Source of the DNA: Paludibacter sp.
Lineage (GTDB): Bacteria > Bacteroidota > Bacteroidia > Bacteroidales > Paludibacteraceae
DNA: 64,000 nucleotides
Assembly (NCBI GenBank): GCA_028710415.1
Contig: JAQTUE010000009.1
Span: 1-64,000 of the forward strand
Direction: 5' to 3'
The stretch's first letter is position 1, and every line of letters begins with the position of its first letter. The position numbers and the translations under genes were made by a program. This document shows positions 46,830 to 55,155 of this stretch, piece after piece. The notes under the pieces were generated by a model. The model made no database searches. It saw only the letters and a program-made list of their open reading frames with translations, and was not told the DNA's origin.

Positions 46830-48101
46830 ATGAAAGTAGATGTCTTATTAGGTCTTCAATGGGGAGATGAAGGAAAAGGAAAAGTAGTTGACGTACTTAC
46901 CCCAAATTACGATCTAATTACGCGTTTCCAGGGTGGCCCGAATGCCGGTCACACATTGGAATTCGAAGGTAAAAAGTTTGTATTGCGTTCAATACCTTCC
47001 GGGATTTTTCAGGGTGATAAAATAAACGTTATTGGCAATGGAGTCGTACTCGACCCGGCTTTGTTTAAAGCTGAAGTGGATGCCCTGGAACAATCAGGCC
47101 ATCCGTTGACCGAACGTTTAAAGATTTCCAAAAAAACCCATTTGATATTACCTACCCACAGGTTACTCGATGCAGCCTATGAATCGGCCAAAGGAAATTC
47201 CAAGATTGGTACTACCGGTAAAGGAATTGGTCCTGCATATACCGATAAAGTAAGCCGCAACGGGGTACGCGTTGGTGATATCCTTAACAATTTTGAAGAA
47301 AAATACAATACAGCGATTGCCCGCCACATTGAGATACTGAAACAATATGATTTCGAATATGACCTTCCTGAACTGGAAAAAGCATGGTTCGAGGGTATTG
47401 AATGCATCAAACGTTTTGATCTGATCGACAGCGAACATTATGTAAACAATGCATTGAAGACCGATAAAAAGGTGTTGGCCGAAGGTGCCCAGGGTACTAT
47501 GCTGGACATTGATTTCGGATCCTATCCTTTTGTTACCTCTTCCAATACCATTTGTGCAGGTGCCTGTACCGGATTGGGAGTAGCCCCGGGAAATATCGGC
47601 CAGGTTTTCGGGATCTTTAAAGCTTATTGTACCCGTGTCGGCAGTGGACCTTTCCCTACAGAATTGTTCGATGAGACAGGGGATAACATGCGTAAGATCG
47701 GCTTTGAATTTGGTTCTGTTACTGGACGTCCACGCCGTTGTGGCTGGATCGACCTGGTTGCATTGAAATATGCTGTCATGATCAACGGGGTTACCCAACT
47801 TATCATGATGAAGAGCGATGTACTTGATGGATTTGATGCTATCAAAGCCTGTGTAGCTTATAAAATAGACGGACAGGAAGTTGAACAATTCCCTTACGAC
47901 CTGAATGATGGTGCCGAACCGGTATACGTTGAATTGCCGGGTTGGAAAATGGATATGACCAAAATGCAAAGTGAAGATGAATTCCCAGAAGAATTCAATG
48001 CTTACCTGAGCTTTTTAGAACAAGAACTGGAAGTTCCAGTTAAAATAGTATCTGTCGGACCCGACCGGGAACAGACTATTATCCGCTACCAGGAAGTTTA
48101 A
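46830..48101 (+). CDS. purA: Adenylosuccinate synthetase
   Basis: 423 residues. The GTP-binding start LLGLQWGDEGKGKVVD, the FQGGPNAGHT motif, IGTTGKGIGPAYTDK and the late TGRPRRCGWIDLVALKYA are diagnostic. It converts IMP, aspartate and GTP to adenylosuccinate. It begins 50 bases after the Fur-family gene and may share its transcript; a strong terminator follows. Confidence 0.97.
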   Translation: MKVDVLLGLQWGDEGKGKVVDVLTPNYDLITRFQGGPNAGHTLEFEGKKFVLRSIPSGIFQGDKINVIGNGVVLDPALFKAEVDALEQSGHPLTERLKISKKTHLILPTHRLLDAAYESAKGNSKIGTTGKGIGPAYTDKVSRNGVRVGDILNNFEEKYNTAIARHIEILKQYDFEYDLPELEKAWFEGIECIKRFDLIDSEHYVNNALKTDKKVLAEGAQGTMLDIDFGSYPFVTSSNTICAGACTGLGVAPGNIGQVFGIFKAYCTRVGSGPFPTELFDETGDNMRKIGFEFGSVTGRPRRCGWIDLVALKYAVMINGVTQLIMMKSDVLDGFDAIKACVAYKIDGQEVEQFPYDLNDGAEPVYVELPGWKMDMTKMQSEDEFPEEFNAYLSFLEQELEVPVKIVSVGPDREQTIIRYQEV

Positions 48102-48456
48102 TAAACAAAAATACTCTGTTAAAGGAGAACAACATTCTTTGTAATGTTGTTCTCCTTTTTTAGTATCACAGGTTGAATATCAGTGTGAGTTCGAAATCAT
48201 GCACACTACTGAATGATTTACAGATATTTATTAAACCTACTCAATGAATTTAGTGTCCTTGTCTACCCGTTGAAGATTGTGGTAAAAAAGCAGAAATCCC
48301 ACAATATCAGATACACCAACCGGTATAATTCAATTACGCTGAGACAGATACAGACCGGAAAGTATTATCCTGAACTCACAATAATTAATGATGTGAATCC
48401 TGTGCTTTATATATGAATAAATGTTCTCATTTTATTTAATTAAAGAATGCACAGAT
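48102..48456. other. Spacer with the purA terminator
   Basis: The hairpin at 48121-48162 ends purA. The rest is AT-rich. A 67-codon open frame (48213-48416) shows no protein-like signal and is not called. Confidence 0.5.
48121..48162 (+). terminator. Rho-independent terminator after purA
   Basis: aaaggagaacaacatt (48121-48136), a 6-base loop, its complement from 48143, then a T-run. A 16-bp stem, very strong. Confidence 0.92.
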
Positions 48457-49989
48457 ATGAAAAAAATACTACTTTTACTTATATTGGTTTATCTATCGAT
48501 CAATTCAATATATTCAGCCACACGACGCTTTCGGGCCTCGTATCGCACCGATCCCTCCACAACAATATCCATCATCTGGGATCAATACTCCGGCACTTCA
48601 CCGGTATTATATTACGGGACTGTTGATAATGGTACGAACTGGAGCCTCTACCCTTCACAGTCGTCACCGGTTCTTTCAACAACCGATGGAGGCATGAAAA
48701 ATACTTTTGTCAGGTTATCGGGATTAACACCCAATACCATTTACTATTTTGTAATTAAAGACAGTGAAGGAACCAGCCAGCGATATTCATTCCAGACCAT
48801 TTCAAACGACCCGAATCAGCCACTTTCGTTTATATGTGGTGCTGATACCCGTTCAGGCATTGCAGTACGGGTGACGGGTTTTAAACTGGTTGCCAAACTT
48901 CGTCCACAGGCTGTCATTTTCGATGGTGACCTGACCGATAGTGGTACAGCTGCCGAACTGCAAAGTTGGTTCGATGACTGGACCAATACCATTGCTACCG
49001 ATGGCCGCATTACTCCGATTGTAGTGGCAGAAGGAAACCATGAAACAGGGGTGGTTAATATCTCCAACCTTTACGACACACCGAATGATGGCAATATTGA
49101 AAACAATTACCATTCCCTTCCTTTTGGAGGAAACCTGTTGAGGGTTTACAGTTTAAATTCCAATATGTCTAATCTTACGGCGCAAACAGCCTGGCTCCAG
49201 GGGCAGCTTATGAGTTACGGCAAGTCTACAACATGGAATCTTCCGCAGTACCATTTACCCATCAGGCCTATTTCAAGTGCCAAAAACAATAACCAGGATG
49301 AGTACAACCAATGGGTTCCCTTGTTCGAACAGTATAATGTAAAACTGGTACAGGAAGCCGATGCCCATCTCTTTAGCATTACCTGGCCTATAAAAAGTTC
49401 AACCTCTACAGGGAACGACCAGGGTTTTGTGCGGGACGATTTAAACGGTATCATCTATTTTGGCATGGGTGGATGGGGTGCCCCTTTGTATGCAGCCGAC
49501 ACTCCTAAATCGTGGACCCGTGGATATGAATCGATCAATAATTTTATGGTAGTACATTTCTATCTGGATAAAGTGGATATATATACTGTGAGACTTGAAA
49601 ACGAACCCAATGTCCCTGCACTCACCGATCAAACCAGAATGACAATTCCTTCACAGCTATCAATTGAAAGGATGACTGACAGAAATGGAATACAATCGGG
49701 CGACCATGCTACCATTTCGAAAACTATAACTGTATTGCATGATAATCCGGAGAGTTCGGTAACAATATTCCCGACTGTTGTTCAGAACATACTAACCATT
49801 CGAGACAATAATCCGACTCAGGGGACTAATGTCAGAGTTGTAAATATTACCGGTAAAACAATGGATGACATAAATATGAATTCCAGTGGTTTGCTAAAGC
49901 TGAATGTGAGCAACTATCAATCAGGGACCTATATAGTTCAGGTTTCTAATGATACGAATTTGAAGGTTTATAAAATCATAAAACTATAA
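48457..49989 (+). CDS. Secreted metallophosphatase (purple-acid-phosphatase-like) with T9SS tail
   Basis: 510 residues from ATG 48457, which opens a signal peptide (KKILLLLILVYLSINSIYSA); an upstream in-frame ATG at 48421 would spoil it. A fibronectin-like N-domain (about 22-115) is followed by a calcineurin-like domain with GADTR, DGDLTD, EGNHE, a conserved H in QYHLP and DAHLF. The canonical first metal motif D-x-H reads D-x-R here. The C-terminal 75 residues (VTIFPTVVQNILTI...SGTYIVQVSND) form a type A T9SS sorting domain, so it should be exported across the outer membrane and probably anchored. Confidence 0.85.
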   Translation: MKKILLLLILVYLSINSIYSATRRFRASYRTDPSTTISIIWDQYSGTSPVLYYGTVDNGTNWSLYPSQSSPVLSTTDGGMKNTFVRLSGLTPNTIYYFVIKDSEGTSQRYSFQTISNDPNQPLSFICGADTRSGIAVRVTGFKLVAKLRPQAVIFDGDLTDSGTAAELQSWFDDWTNTIATDGRITPIVVAEGNHETGVVNISNLYDTPNDGNIENNYHSLPFGGNLLRVYSLNSNMSNLTAQTAWLQGQLMSYGKSTTWNLPQYHLPIRPISSAKNNNQDEYNQWVPLFEQYNVKLVQEADAHLFSITWPIKSSTSTGNDQGFVRDDLNGIIYFGMGGWGAPLYAADTPKSWTRGYESINNFMVVHFYLDKVDIYTVRLENEPNVPALTDQTRMTIPSQLSIERMTDRNGIQSGDHATISKTITVLHDNPESSVTIFPTVVQNILTIRDNNPTQGTNVRVVNITGKTMDDINMNSSGLLKLNVSNYQSGTYIVQVSNDTNLKVYKIIKL

Positions 49990-50312
49990 ATTCATTATAC
50001 TTACCACAATAGACACATAGAATAATAGAATTGTAGAGTCAATGTATAAATTATCAAGAAACTAAAAGTGTTATCCAATGTTTCTCTTACATAGTTATTG
50101 TGATCTATTGTGTTTCTGAGTTTTAATAAGACACTTTCAAACAACATTCTTTTAAATTAATAACTCATATTGAACAGATTCAGAAAAATCCAATTAACTT
50201 TGCACATTGTAAATTCAATTCATTACATGTCAAAATGTCAATCAACCTGATTTTGTCAATTGGCATGGATTTTGAATATTTCAGTATACAAACAATTTAA
50301 AAACACATAGCT
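49990..50312. other. Spacer with two possible promoters
   Basis: 323 bases, no gene. A TAACTTTG -7 element lies at 50195-50202, and a sigma-54-like site at 50260-50275 is closer to the downstream gene. Confidence 0.45.
50260..50276 (+). promoter_or_regulatory. Sigma-54-like promoter ahead of the zinc metallopeptidase
   Basis: TTGGCATGGATTTTGAA resembles the -24/-12 consensus (TGGCACG, 4 bases, TTGCW) with -12 GC changed to GA. It lies about 38 bases upstream of the ATG at 50313. An upstream tgtcaaaatgtca (50228-50240) could be an activator site. The match is incomplete. Confidence 0.3.
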
Positions 50313-50999
50313 ATGTTTATCGGATATTATATTATTTTCGGAGTGGTAGCTTTGACCAGCTGGATCATTCAAAGCAGATTAAAATCTAAGTTCGAACGTT
50401 ATTCACGGATTCCTATTCCACGTGGAATGACGGGTAAAGACGTAGCAGTAAAAATGTTACGCGATAATGGTATTTATGATGTACAGGTTATTTCAACTAA
50501 TGGGCACCTCACCGACCATTACAACCCAGCCACCAAAACGGTAAACCTGAGTGAAAACGTATACGCTTCCAGCAGTGTAGCTGCCGCAGCTGTTGCAGCC
50601 CATGAATGCGGGCATGCCGTACAGCACGCTACAGCCTATGCCCCGCTTGCTTTACGGTCAAAACTGGTTCCTGTAGTAAGCTTTGCTTCCACTTGGATGC
50701 AATGGTTATTATTGGCAGGCATTCTGATGATACGCACTTTCCCGCAACTCTTGCTGGCCGGGATCGTATTATTTGCCCTGACGACCCTCTTTAGCTTTGT
50801 CACTTTACCGGTTGAAATCAATGCCAGCCAGCGCGCCCTGGTATGGTTGAATACTGCCGGTATCACCAACTATGAAACCCACGATCAGGCCAAAGATGCT
50901 CTGAAAACTGCTGCCTATTCGTATGTCGTGGCTGCACTCGGTTCATTGGCTGCTTTGGTATACTACATTATGATTTTTATGGGTGGAAGCCGGAGATAA
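50313..50999 (+). CDS. Neutral zinc metallopeptidase, YugP type (Zn_peptidase_2)
   Basis: 228 residues. One N-terminal membrane helix, then VAAHECGHAVQHATAYAP with the HExxH zinc site near residue 99, and three more hydrophobic helices. SQRALVWLNTAGI with a following Asp/Glu-rich stretch fits the family. It is an integral membrane protease of unknown substrate. It stands alone, followed by a heptamer array and a terminator. Confidence 0.9.
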   Translation: MFIGYYIIFGVVALTSWIIQSRLKSKFERYSRIPIPRGMTGKDVAVKMLRDNGIYDVQVISTNGHLTDHYNPATKTVNLSENVYASSSVAAAAVAAHECGHAVQHATAYAPLALRSKLVPVVSFASTWMQWLLLAGILMIRTFPQLLLAGIVLFALTTLFSFVTLPVEINASQRALVWLNTAGITNYETHDQAKDALKTAAYSYVVAALGSLAALVYYIMIFMGGSRR

Positions 51000-51004
51000 G
51001 TATT

Positions 51005-51032
51005 TAGTAGGTAGTGGGTAGTAGGTAGTAAA
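51005..51032. repeat. Heptamer tandem array (TAGTAGG type)
   Basis: Four 7-bp units: tagtagg, tagtggg, tagtagg, tagtaaa. More irregular tagtaag/agaagaa repeats continue to about 51100. Confidence 0.8.
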
Positions 51033-51107
51033 TATAAAAATTAACAAGTAAAATGTTGAAAGTAAAGTAAGAAGAAAGTAGTAAGTAGTAAGAAGAAACT
51101 AAATAGG

Positions 51108-51142
51108 AATGAGGGAATAAGTAGTTATTTCCTCATTTTTTT
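51108..51142 (+). terminator. Terminator downstream of the zinc metallopeptidase
   Basis: aatgagggaataa with ttatttcctcatt (one G-T pair), followed by seven T residues. Confidence 0.7.
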
Positions 51143-51215
51143 GTTTTTTCCAGTCTTAACTTCTCAGGATTCTTTTCTTAATTGAAATAATTTGTTACCT
51201 TTGCAGTCCTTAAAA

Positions 51216-51289
51216 GGCTCCGTAGTTCAGCTGTATAGAACGTCAGATTCCGGTTCTGGAGGTCATGGGTTAGAATCCCATCGGGGTCA
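51216..51289 (+). tRNA. tRNA-Arg (CCG)
   Basis: Full cloverleaf: acceptor GGCTCCG/CGGGGTC (two G-T pairs), D arm GTTC/GAAC, anticodon loop TTCCGGT (CCG), T arm ATGGG/CCCAT, discriminator A. Position 19 is T and position 56 is A, instead of the near-universal G19-C56; see findings. A terminator follows at 51298-51338. Confidence 0.92.
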
Positions 51290-51297
51290 CTTAGATA

Positions 51298-51338
51298 AAA
51301 CATCAATACCTAATTTTTAGGGTATTGATGTTTTTGTT
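51298..51338 (+). terminator. Terminator after tRNA-Arg
   Basis: aaacatcaatacc (51298-51310) pairs with ggtattgatgttt (51321-51333), then a T-run. Confidence 0.85.
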
Positions 51339-51462
51339 TATTACATTCCCCCCACATCTACCCCACATCATTTATGTCTTGTAGTTTTGAAACAATATAG
51401 AAATAATAATTTTAAAAATTCAAACTGTTTCATTATTAGCAAATAATTAATCTACACAAGCA

Positions 51463-52260
51463 CTAATCCTGCTCTAAAACATTCATTAATCTATAATTCA
51501 AATATAACTTTTCCTTCCCAACTCTAGTAGACTTTAGGAAACCGTTTTCTTCTAGAGAAAGCAGATAATTCCCAACCGTCTTAGGATTTCCCAAACCAGC
51601 GTCCATTAAAAACTGTCTTTTTATATAGGGAAGTTTAAATAAAACCTCAATTAAGTCTTTTGAATATACCTTTGGTAATTTTTCTTTTATTTCTTCTGAC
51701 ATTGCATTCATCAAACTTGTAATCTCATTTAGTCTGTTTAGCCCATTAATCGAAGTTGTTTCAACCATATCAAGCATGTATAGAATGAAACTTTCCCATT
51801 CATTTTTTTCAGTTATATTTCTGATTTTTTGATAATACTCAGTCTTATGTTTAATGATATATTCACTTAAATAAATTGCGGGAATATCTAATAACTTTTC
51901 GAGATGAAGATAAAGAAGCAAAAGAATCCTTCCTGTTCTTCCATTACCATCCTCAAATGGGTGAATTGCTTCAAACTGATAGTGCATTAAAGCCATTTTG
52001 ATTAATGGATCTAACGTTGTATTTTGATTAATGAATTTCTCAAGATTAGCCATTTTTTCACAAATGATATCTTCACCTGAGGGAGGGGTATATATTATAT
52101 CACCATTAGCGCTAGAAAGTGTTGTTCCTGAAGTTACCCGAATACCGGATGTATTCTTCTTTATACATTGAACAATTTCAATGCAAAGATTAGTCGTAAT
52201 AAAGGGTCTGGTTTTTAGATGATCAAAGCCCTTAATGCACGTCTAACAACTTCATGTGTA
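51463..52260 (-). pseudogene. Fic-domain protein gene, frameshifted and 5'-truncated
   Basis: The open part (51463-52053, 196 aa) holds the Fic motif HPFEDGNGRTGR and a C-terminal winged helix. The same frame continues upstream without a Met as KGFDHLKTRPFI...TSGIRVTSGTT...YTPPSGED, which is normal Fic sequence. Near 52231-52240 the reading breaks: the preceding helix (HEVVRRAL) is in another frame. The remaining N-terminal domain of about 100 residues is not found. Fic proteins transfer AMP or other groups to target proteins. An active C-terminal product starting at 52053 would lack the substrate-positioning N-domain. Lying next to a tRNA suggests island debris. Confidence 0.8.
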
Positions 52261-52289
52261 TGTTTTTATATAAATTTTGCAATGTAAAG

Positions 52290-52714
52290 ATACTCTCAAA
52301 CTTTAAATAAGTCAGGATTGATTTGTTTCCAATTGAGGTCGTTGACGTATTATTTACAGCAATTGAAATAGCGAAATAAATTTTGGGAAGGAGGGTGTTT
52401 AGACGGGTAGAGATAATGTGGTAATTAAGGATAACTATATCTTAATGTATTGCTTATTGAAATATAGTAGTAAAATTAGAGACAGGTTCATTCACACTTT
52501 AGCTGCAAAGGTTGTAGCTCTGCGTGTTGGTGGGTGAGTTCACCTTATTGTCGTGGCTCAGGACTGAATCGAAAGGTATATTACTAAATTAAATGCATTT
52601 ACAAACTATTCCAACATCCCACGCAAGTATCTTTTATCACAAACTTGCTCTCGGATAAAACTGCAAATCTGCAGTCTTTGACGGAATAAAGAAAGAATGG
52701 ATATGGGCTATCAT
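52290..52714. other. Spacer, no gene seen
   Basis: AT-rich 425-base stretch between the Fic remnant and the TonB-domain gene. It contains no convincing open frame, hairpin or RNA gene. Confidence 0.5.
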
Positions 52715-54313
52715 CTACCTAAGTGCAAACGAAATCGGAATTGTATAATGTACGGCTACCTTTTCACCGTTATTTTCACCCGGAATAAAGTCTGGAAGCA
52801 AACTAATGACACGTAGGGCTTCTTGATCCAATAGTTCACAAGCACGAACAAGAACCTTGGGGTTAATGACTTTTCCAGTTTTACTGACAACAAACTTAAG
52901 GATCACCTTTCCCTGAATTCTTTTTCTCATGGCATCATATGGATATCGCAGGTTTGTAGATATAAAATCAAAAAATGCTTTTTCTCCTCCCGGAAATTCT
53001 GGGGGCTTTTGAAGCATTCCGAACAATCTGTATGACAATGTCCTTTTAATAGCCCCTGAAGGGGAATCATAATTTTGTTTACTGACTAGTATTGTCAAAC
53101 CAGTTGCTGCATTTTTTCCGTAGAACTCTGTTAATTGCTTTGATTCTGATTTATTAGCAGGATAATAATTGTCGAAATAAGACAATCTGCTAAAATTGAG
53201 CCAATCCAGATTAAAACCATCGGGTAATTTATTACCATCTAAAACTATTACCGAATTCTTATTTTCAACTTCAAAAATGCTCTCCCCTTCCAGGTTGAAT
53301 ATAACAGGTAAAGTATAATATGTATTGACTTTTACCCCGGCTTTTTCACCAGGCTTAAAATCAGGTAATTCGCCAACCAATCGAATGGCTTCATCAGCTA
53401 AATTTTGATCGACGGTTTTGATAACTGTTGGATTTGCAATTTTCCCTCGTTTGTCTACTATAAACCGGACGACAACCTGACCTTGAATACCTTTATTCAA
53501 GGCATTAACCGGATAACGCATAATCTGGCGAATAAAAGAATAAAGTTTCTTTTCTCCCCCGGGAAACTCAGGCATTTTTTCCACCTCTTTCCAAACATAA
53601 TTCGCGTCATCTTGTGAAGTGATATTTGAGATAGGAAAAACGCCAGTATTAGCATTTTTTGTTTTGATTAAAATCACTCCTTTTTGCGCTAATAATCCAT
53701 ATTGATCTATCAATTGCCTCTTGTATTCAATAGTACCTGGTTTTAATATAATTACGGTATCAATATTCTCTTGATTCAGGCAATCGATATTGAAATCCAA
53801 TGGCATTTTCAATGAATCAATAACAACAAGAGGCCTATCCAAAAAACTTCCATCCAAACTATCACTCTCTTCCGGGATATATTTAAATGAAACTGGCATA
53901 ACCCGGTATACAGAAACTTTTTCACCGTTTAATTCTCCGGGGATCCATCTTGGAAAAGAATTAACCAAACGTAATGCTTCCTGATTCAAACTTTCTGATA
54001 TACCTTTCAATATTTTGGCATCCTTGATTTCGCCAATTCGGTTTACAACAAACTGTATAATCACACGTCCTTCCTCATGATTTTTTCTCGCCGCCTCTGC
54101 ATATTGTACGTTTTGTTTGAAAAATTCAATTCTGGCAGCATCGCCACCCGGAAACTCAGGGTTTTTATCTACAAATGCATATATTGAATCACTTTCAGCT
54201 GTTAGGTCATAGCATGCAACAATTGATTTTCCATTTGCAAAAACGATATTTGACGAAAGTATTATTAAAATCAATAGAGTTAAATTGGGTAGTTTAAAAT
54301 AAGATGAACTCAT
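52715..54313 (-). CDS. Secreted protein with three TonB C-terminal domains
   Basis: 532 residues. After a signal peptide (LLILIILSSNIVFA) come three related units at about 48-145, 240-340 and 435-532. Each starts PEFPGG(D/E), has a G-x-V-x-x-x-F-V-V/I core (RVIIQFVV; QVVVRFIV; KVILKFVV), and ends with a proline-glycine E-N/K-A/N-G turn and a Y-x-(M/L/I)-P strand. Two linkers of about 90 residues separate them; they share IVVIDS/LDGN and GLL-KG patterns and resemble plug-like (CarboxypepD/SusC-type) loops. Typical TonB has one such domain, with a membrane anchor and Pro-rich linker; both are absent here. It may bind TonB-box peptides rather than transduce energy. Confidence 0.8.
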   Translation of the reverse strand: MSSSYFKLPNLTLLILIILSSNIVFANGKSIVACYDLTAESDSIYAFVDKNPEFPGGDAARIEFFKQNVQYAEAARKNHEEGRVIIQFVVNRIGEIKDAKILKGISESLNQEALRLVNSFPRWIPGELNGEKVSVYRVMPVSFKYIPEESDSLDGSFLDRPLVVIDSLKMPLDFNIDCLNQENIDTVIILKPGTIEYKRQLIDQYGLLAQKGVILIKTKNANTGVFPISNITSQDDANYVWKEVEKMPEFPGGEKKLYSFIRQIMRYPVNALNKGIQGQVVVRFIVDKRGKIANPTVIKTVDQNLADEAIRLVGELPDFKPGEKAGVKVNTYYTLPVIFNLEGESIFEVENKNSVIVLDGNKLPDGFNLDWLNFSRLSYFDNYYPANKSESKQLTEFYGKNAATGLTILVSKQNYDSPSGAIKRTLSYRLFGMLQKPPEFPGGEKAFFDFISTNLRYPYDAMRKRIQGKVILKFVVSKTGKVINPKVLVRACELLDQEALRVISLLPDFIPGENNGEKVAVHYTIPISFALR

Positions 54314-54754
54314 AAATAAATCGGGTTTTAATTGTATTGAATTTAGGTTCTAAATATTCCTTTTCTCTTTTTTTAAGTTTGCTGCCAACACCTGCAATTA
54401 CAATTGAAGCTGTACATTTAAATCAATTGGACATTAATCGCATTTTTAAAACTACTCTTAAACGAAACAAATGTATAATTCTGTTCAAAAATACGAACTT
54501 TTTTTTAACTTTCAAACATATTCTATATTTAATTTAAAATAACTTTTAAAGTGTCATTGCCATCTAATGGCACTTTGTGTTTTTTTTGCTTTGTGGCAAA
54601 CATTTTATTGCTATAAATGGGACAACCCGGTATCGGGAGTTTCTAAGTCACAATCCGTCAGATGAGGGACGTTTAGAAAAACACGAACTTACCGGTATGG
54701 ATTGAAGTATTGGATTTATAAAATTAAATAATTACCTTTTCCCCGAGTAATTTT

Positions 54755-54889
54755 CTAACCATGGGGATGGTTTTTCATTTCCACCGATTTGTATTTAATC
54801 CCGGGCTTCCCTCCCACTCCAGCCACACCCTTACCGGCAAAACAACTCCATTCCGGGATGTTAAAAAGATTGGGGAATCCTGTCTTCAT
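54755..54889 (-). other. Possible small protein (44 aa)
   Basis: ATG to TAG. It encodes MKTGFPNLFNIPEWSCFAGK, then GVAGVGGKPGIKY and a His-rich end. The glycine-rich, non-random composition suggests real coding or a remnant. No family is recognised and no strong ribosome-binding site is visible. Confidence 0.3.
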
Positions 54890-54964
54890 GAGAATGCTGT
54901 AATTTTATAAATTACTCTTACTTGTCACTGAGATATAATTTAGATGTATTAACCTATTAATGAT

Positions 54965-55021
54965 ATGATACATCTATGAGATATCTAAGATACATCTAAG
55001 ATACATCTAAGATACAACTAA
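54965..55021. repeat. 11-bp tandem array (agatacatcta)
   Basis: Five units: gatacatctat, gagatatcta (short), agatacatcta twice, agatacaacta. The period equals that of the array at 17036-17087, but the sequence differs. Confidence 0.8.
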
Positions 55022-55155
55022 AACATCATGGTGACATCATGAAGAAAACTTAAAAATGCATGTAGAAACAGTCCTCAAAACGCACGTAGAATCAAATCTT
55101 AAAACAGACGGACTACTATACGTTAAGGTGAATGGGGTCAAAAGACATCATTTGT

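Larger units (their letters stand above)
54314..55155. other. Gene-poor spacer with repeats and one small ORF
   Basis: About 840 bases. It contains a weak hairpin with T-run near 54550-54590, a 44-codon minus-strand ORF (54755-54889) and an 11-bp tandem array (54965-55021). No conventional gene. Confidence 0.5.

Noticed and set aside
47163..47969. Long antisense open frame inside purA (268 codons)
   Set aside because: It lies wholly opposite a clear housekeeping gene, and its residue pattern is what antisense of a conserved gene gives.
48213..48416. 67-codon open frame after purA
   Set aside because: No ribosome-binding site, signal or recognisable motif; it sits in an AT-rich spacer.
50313..51289. 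Zinc peptidase and tRNA-Arg as a mobile unit
   Set aside because: No integrase, repeats of the tRNA end, or flanking direct repeats were seen.
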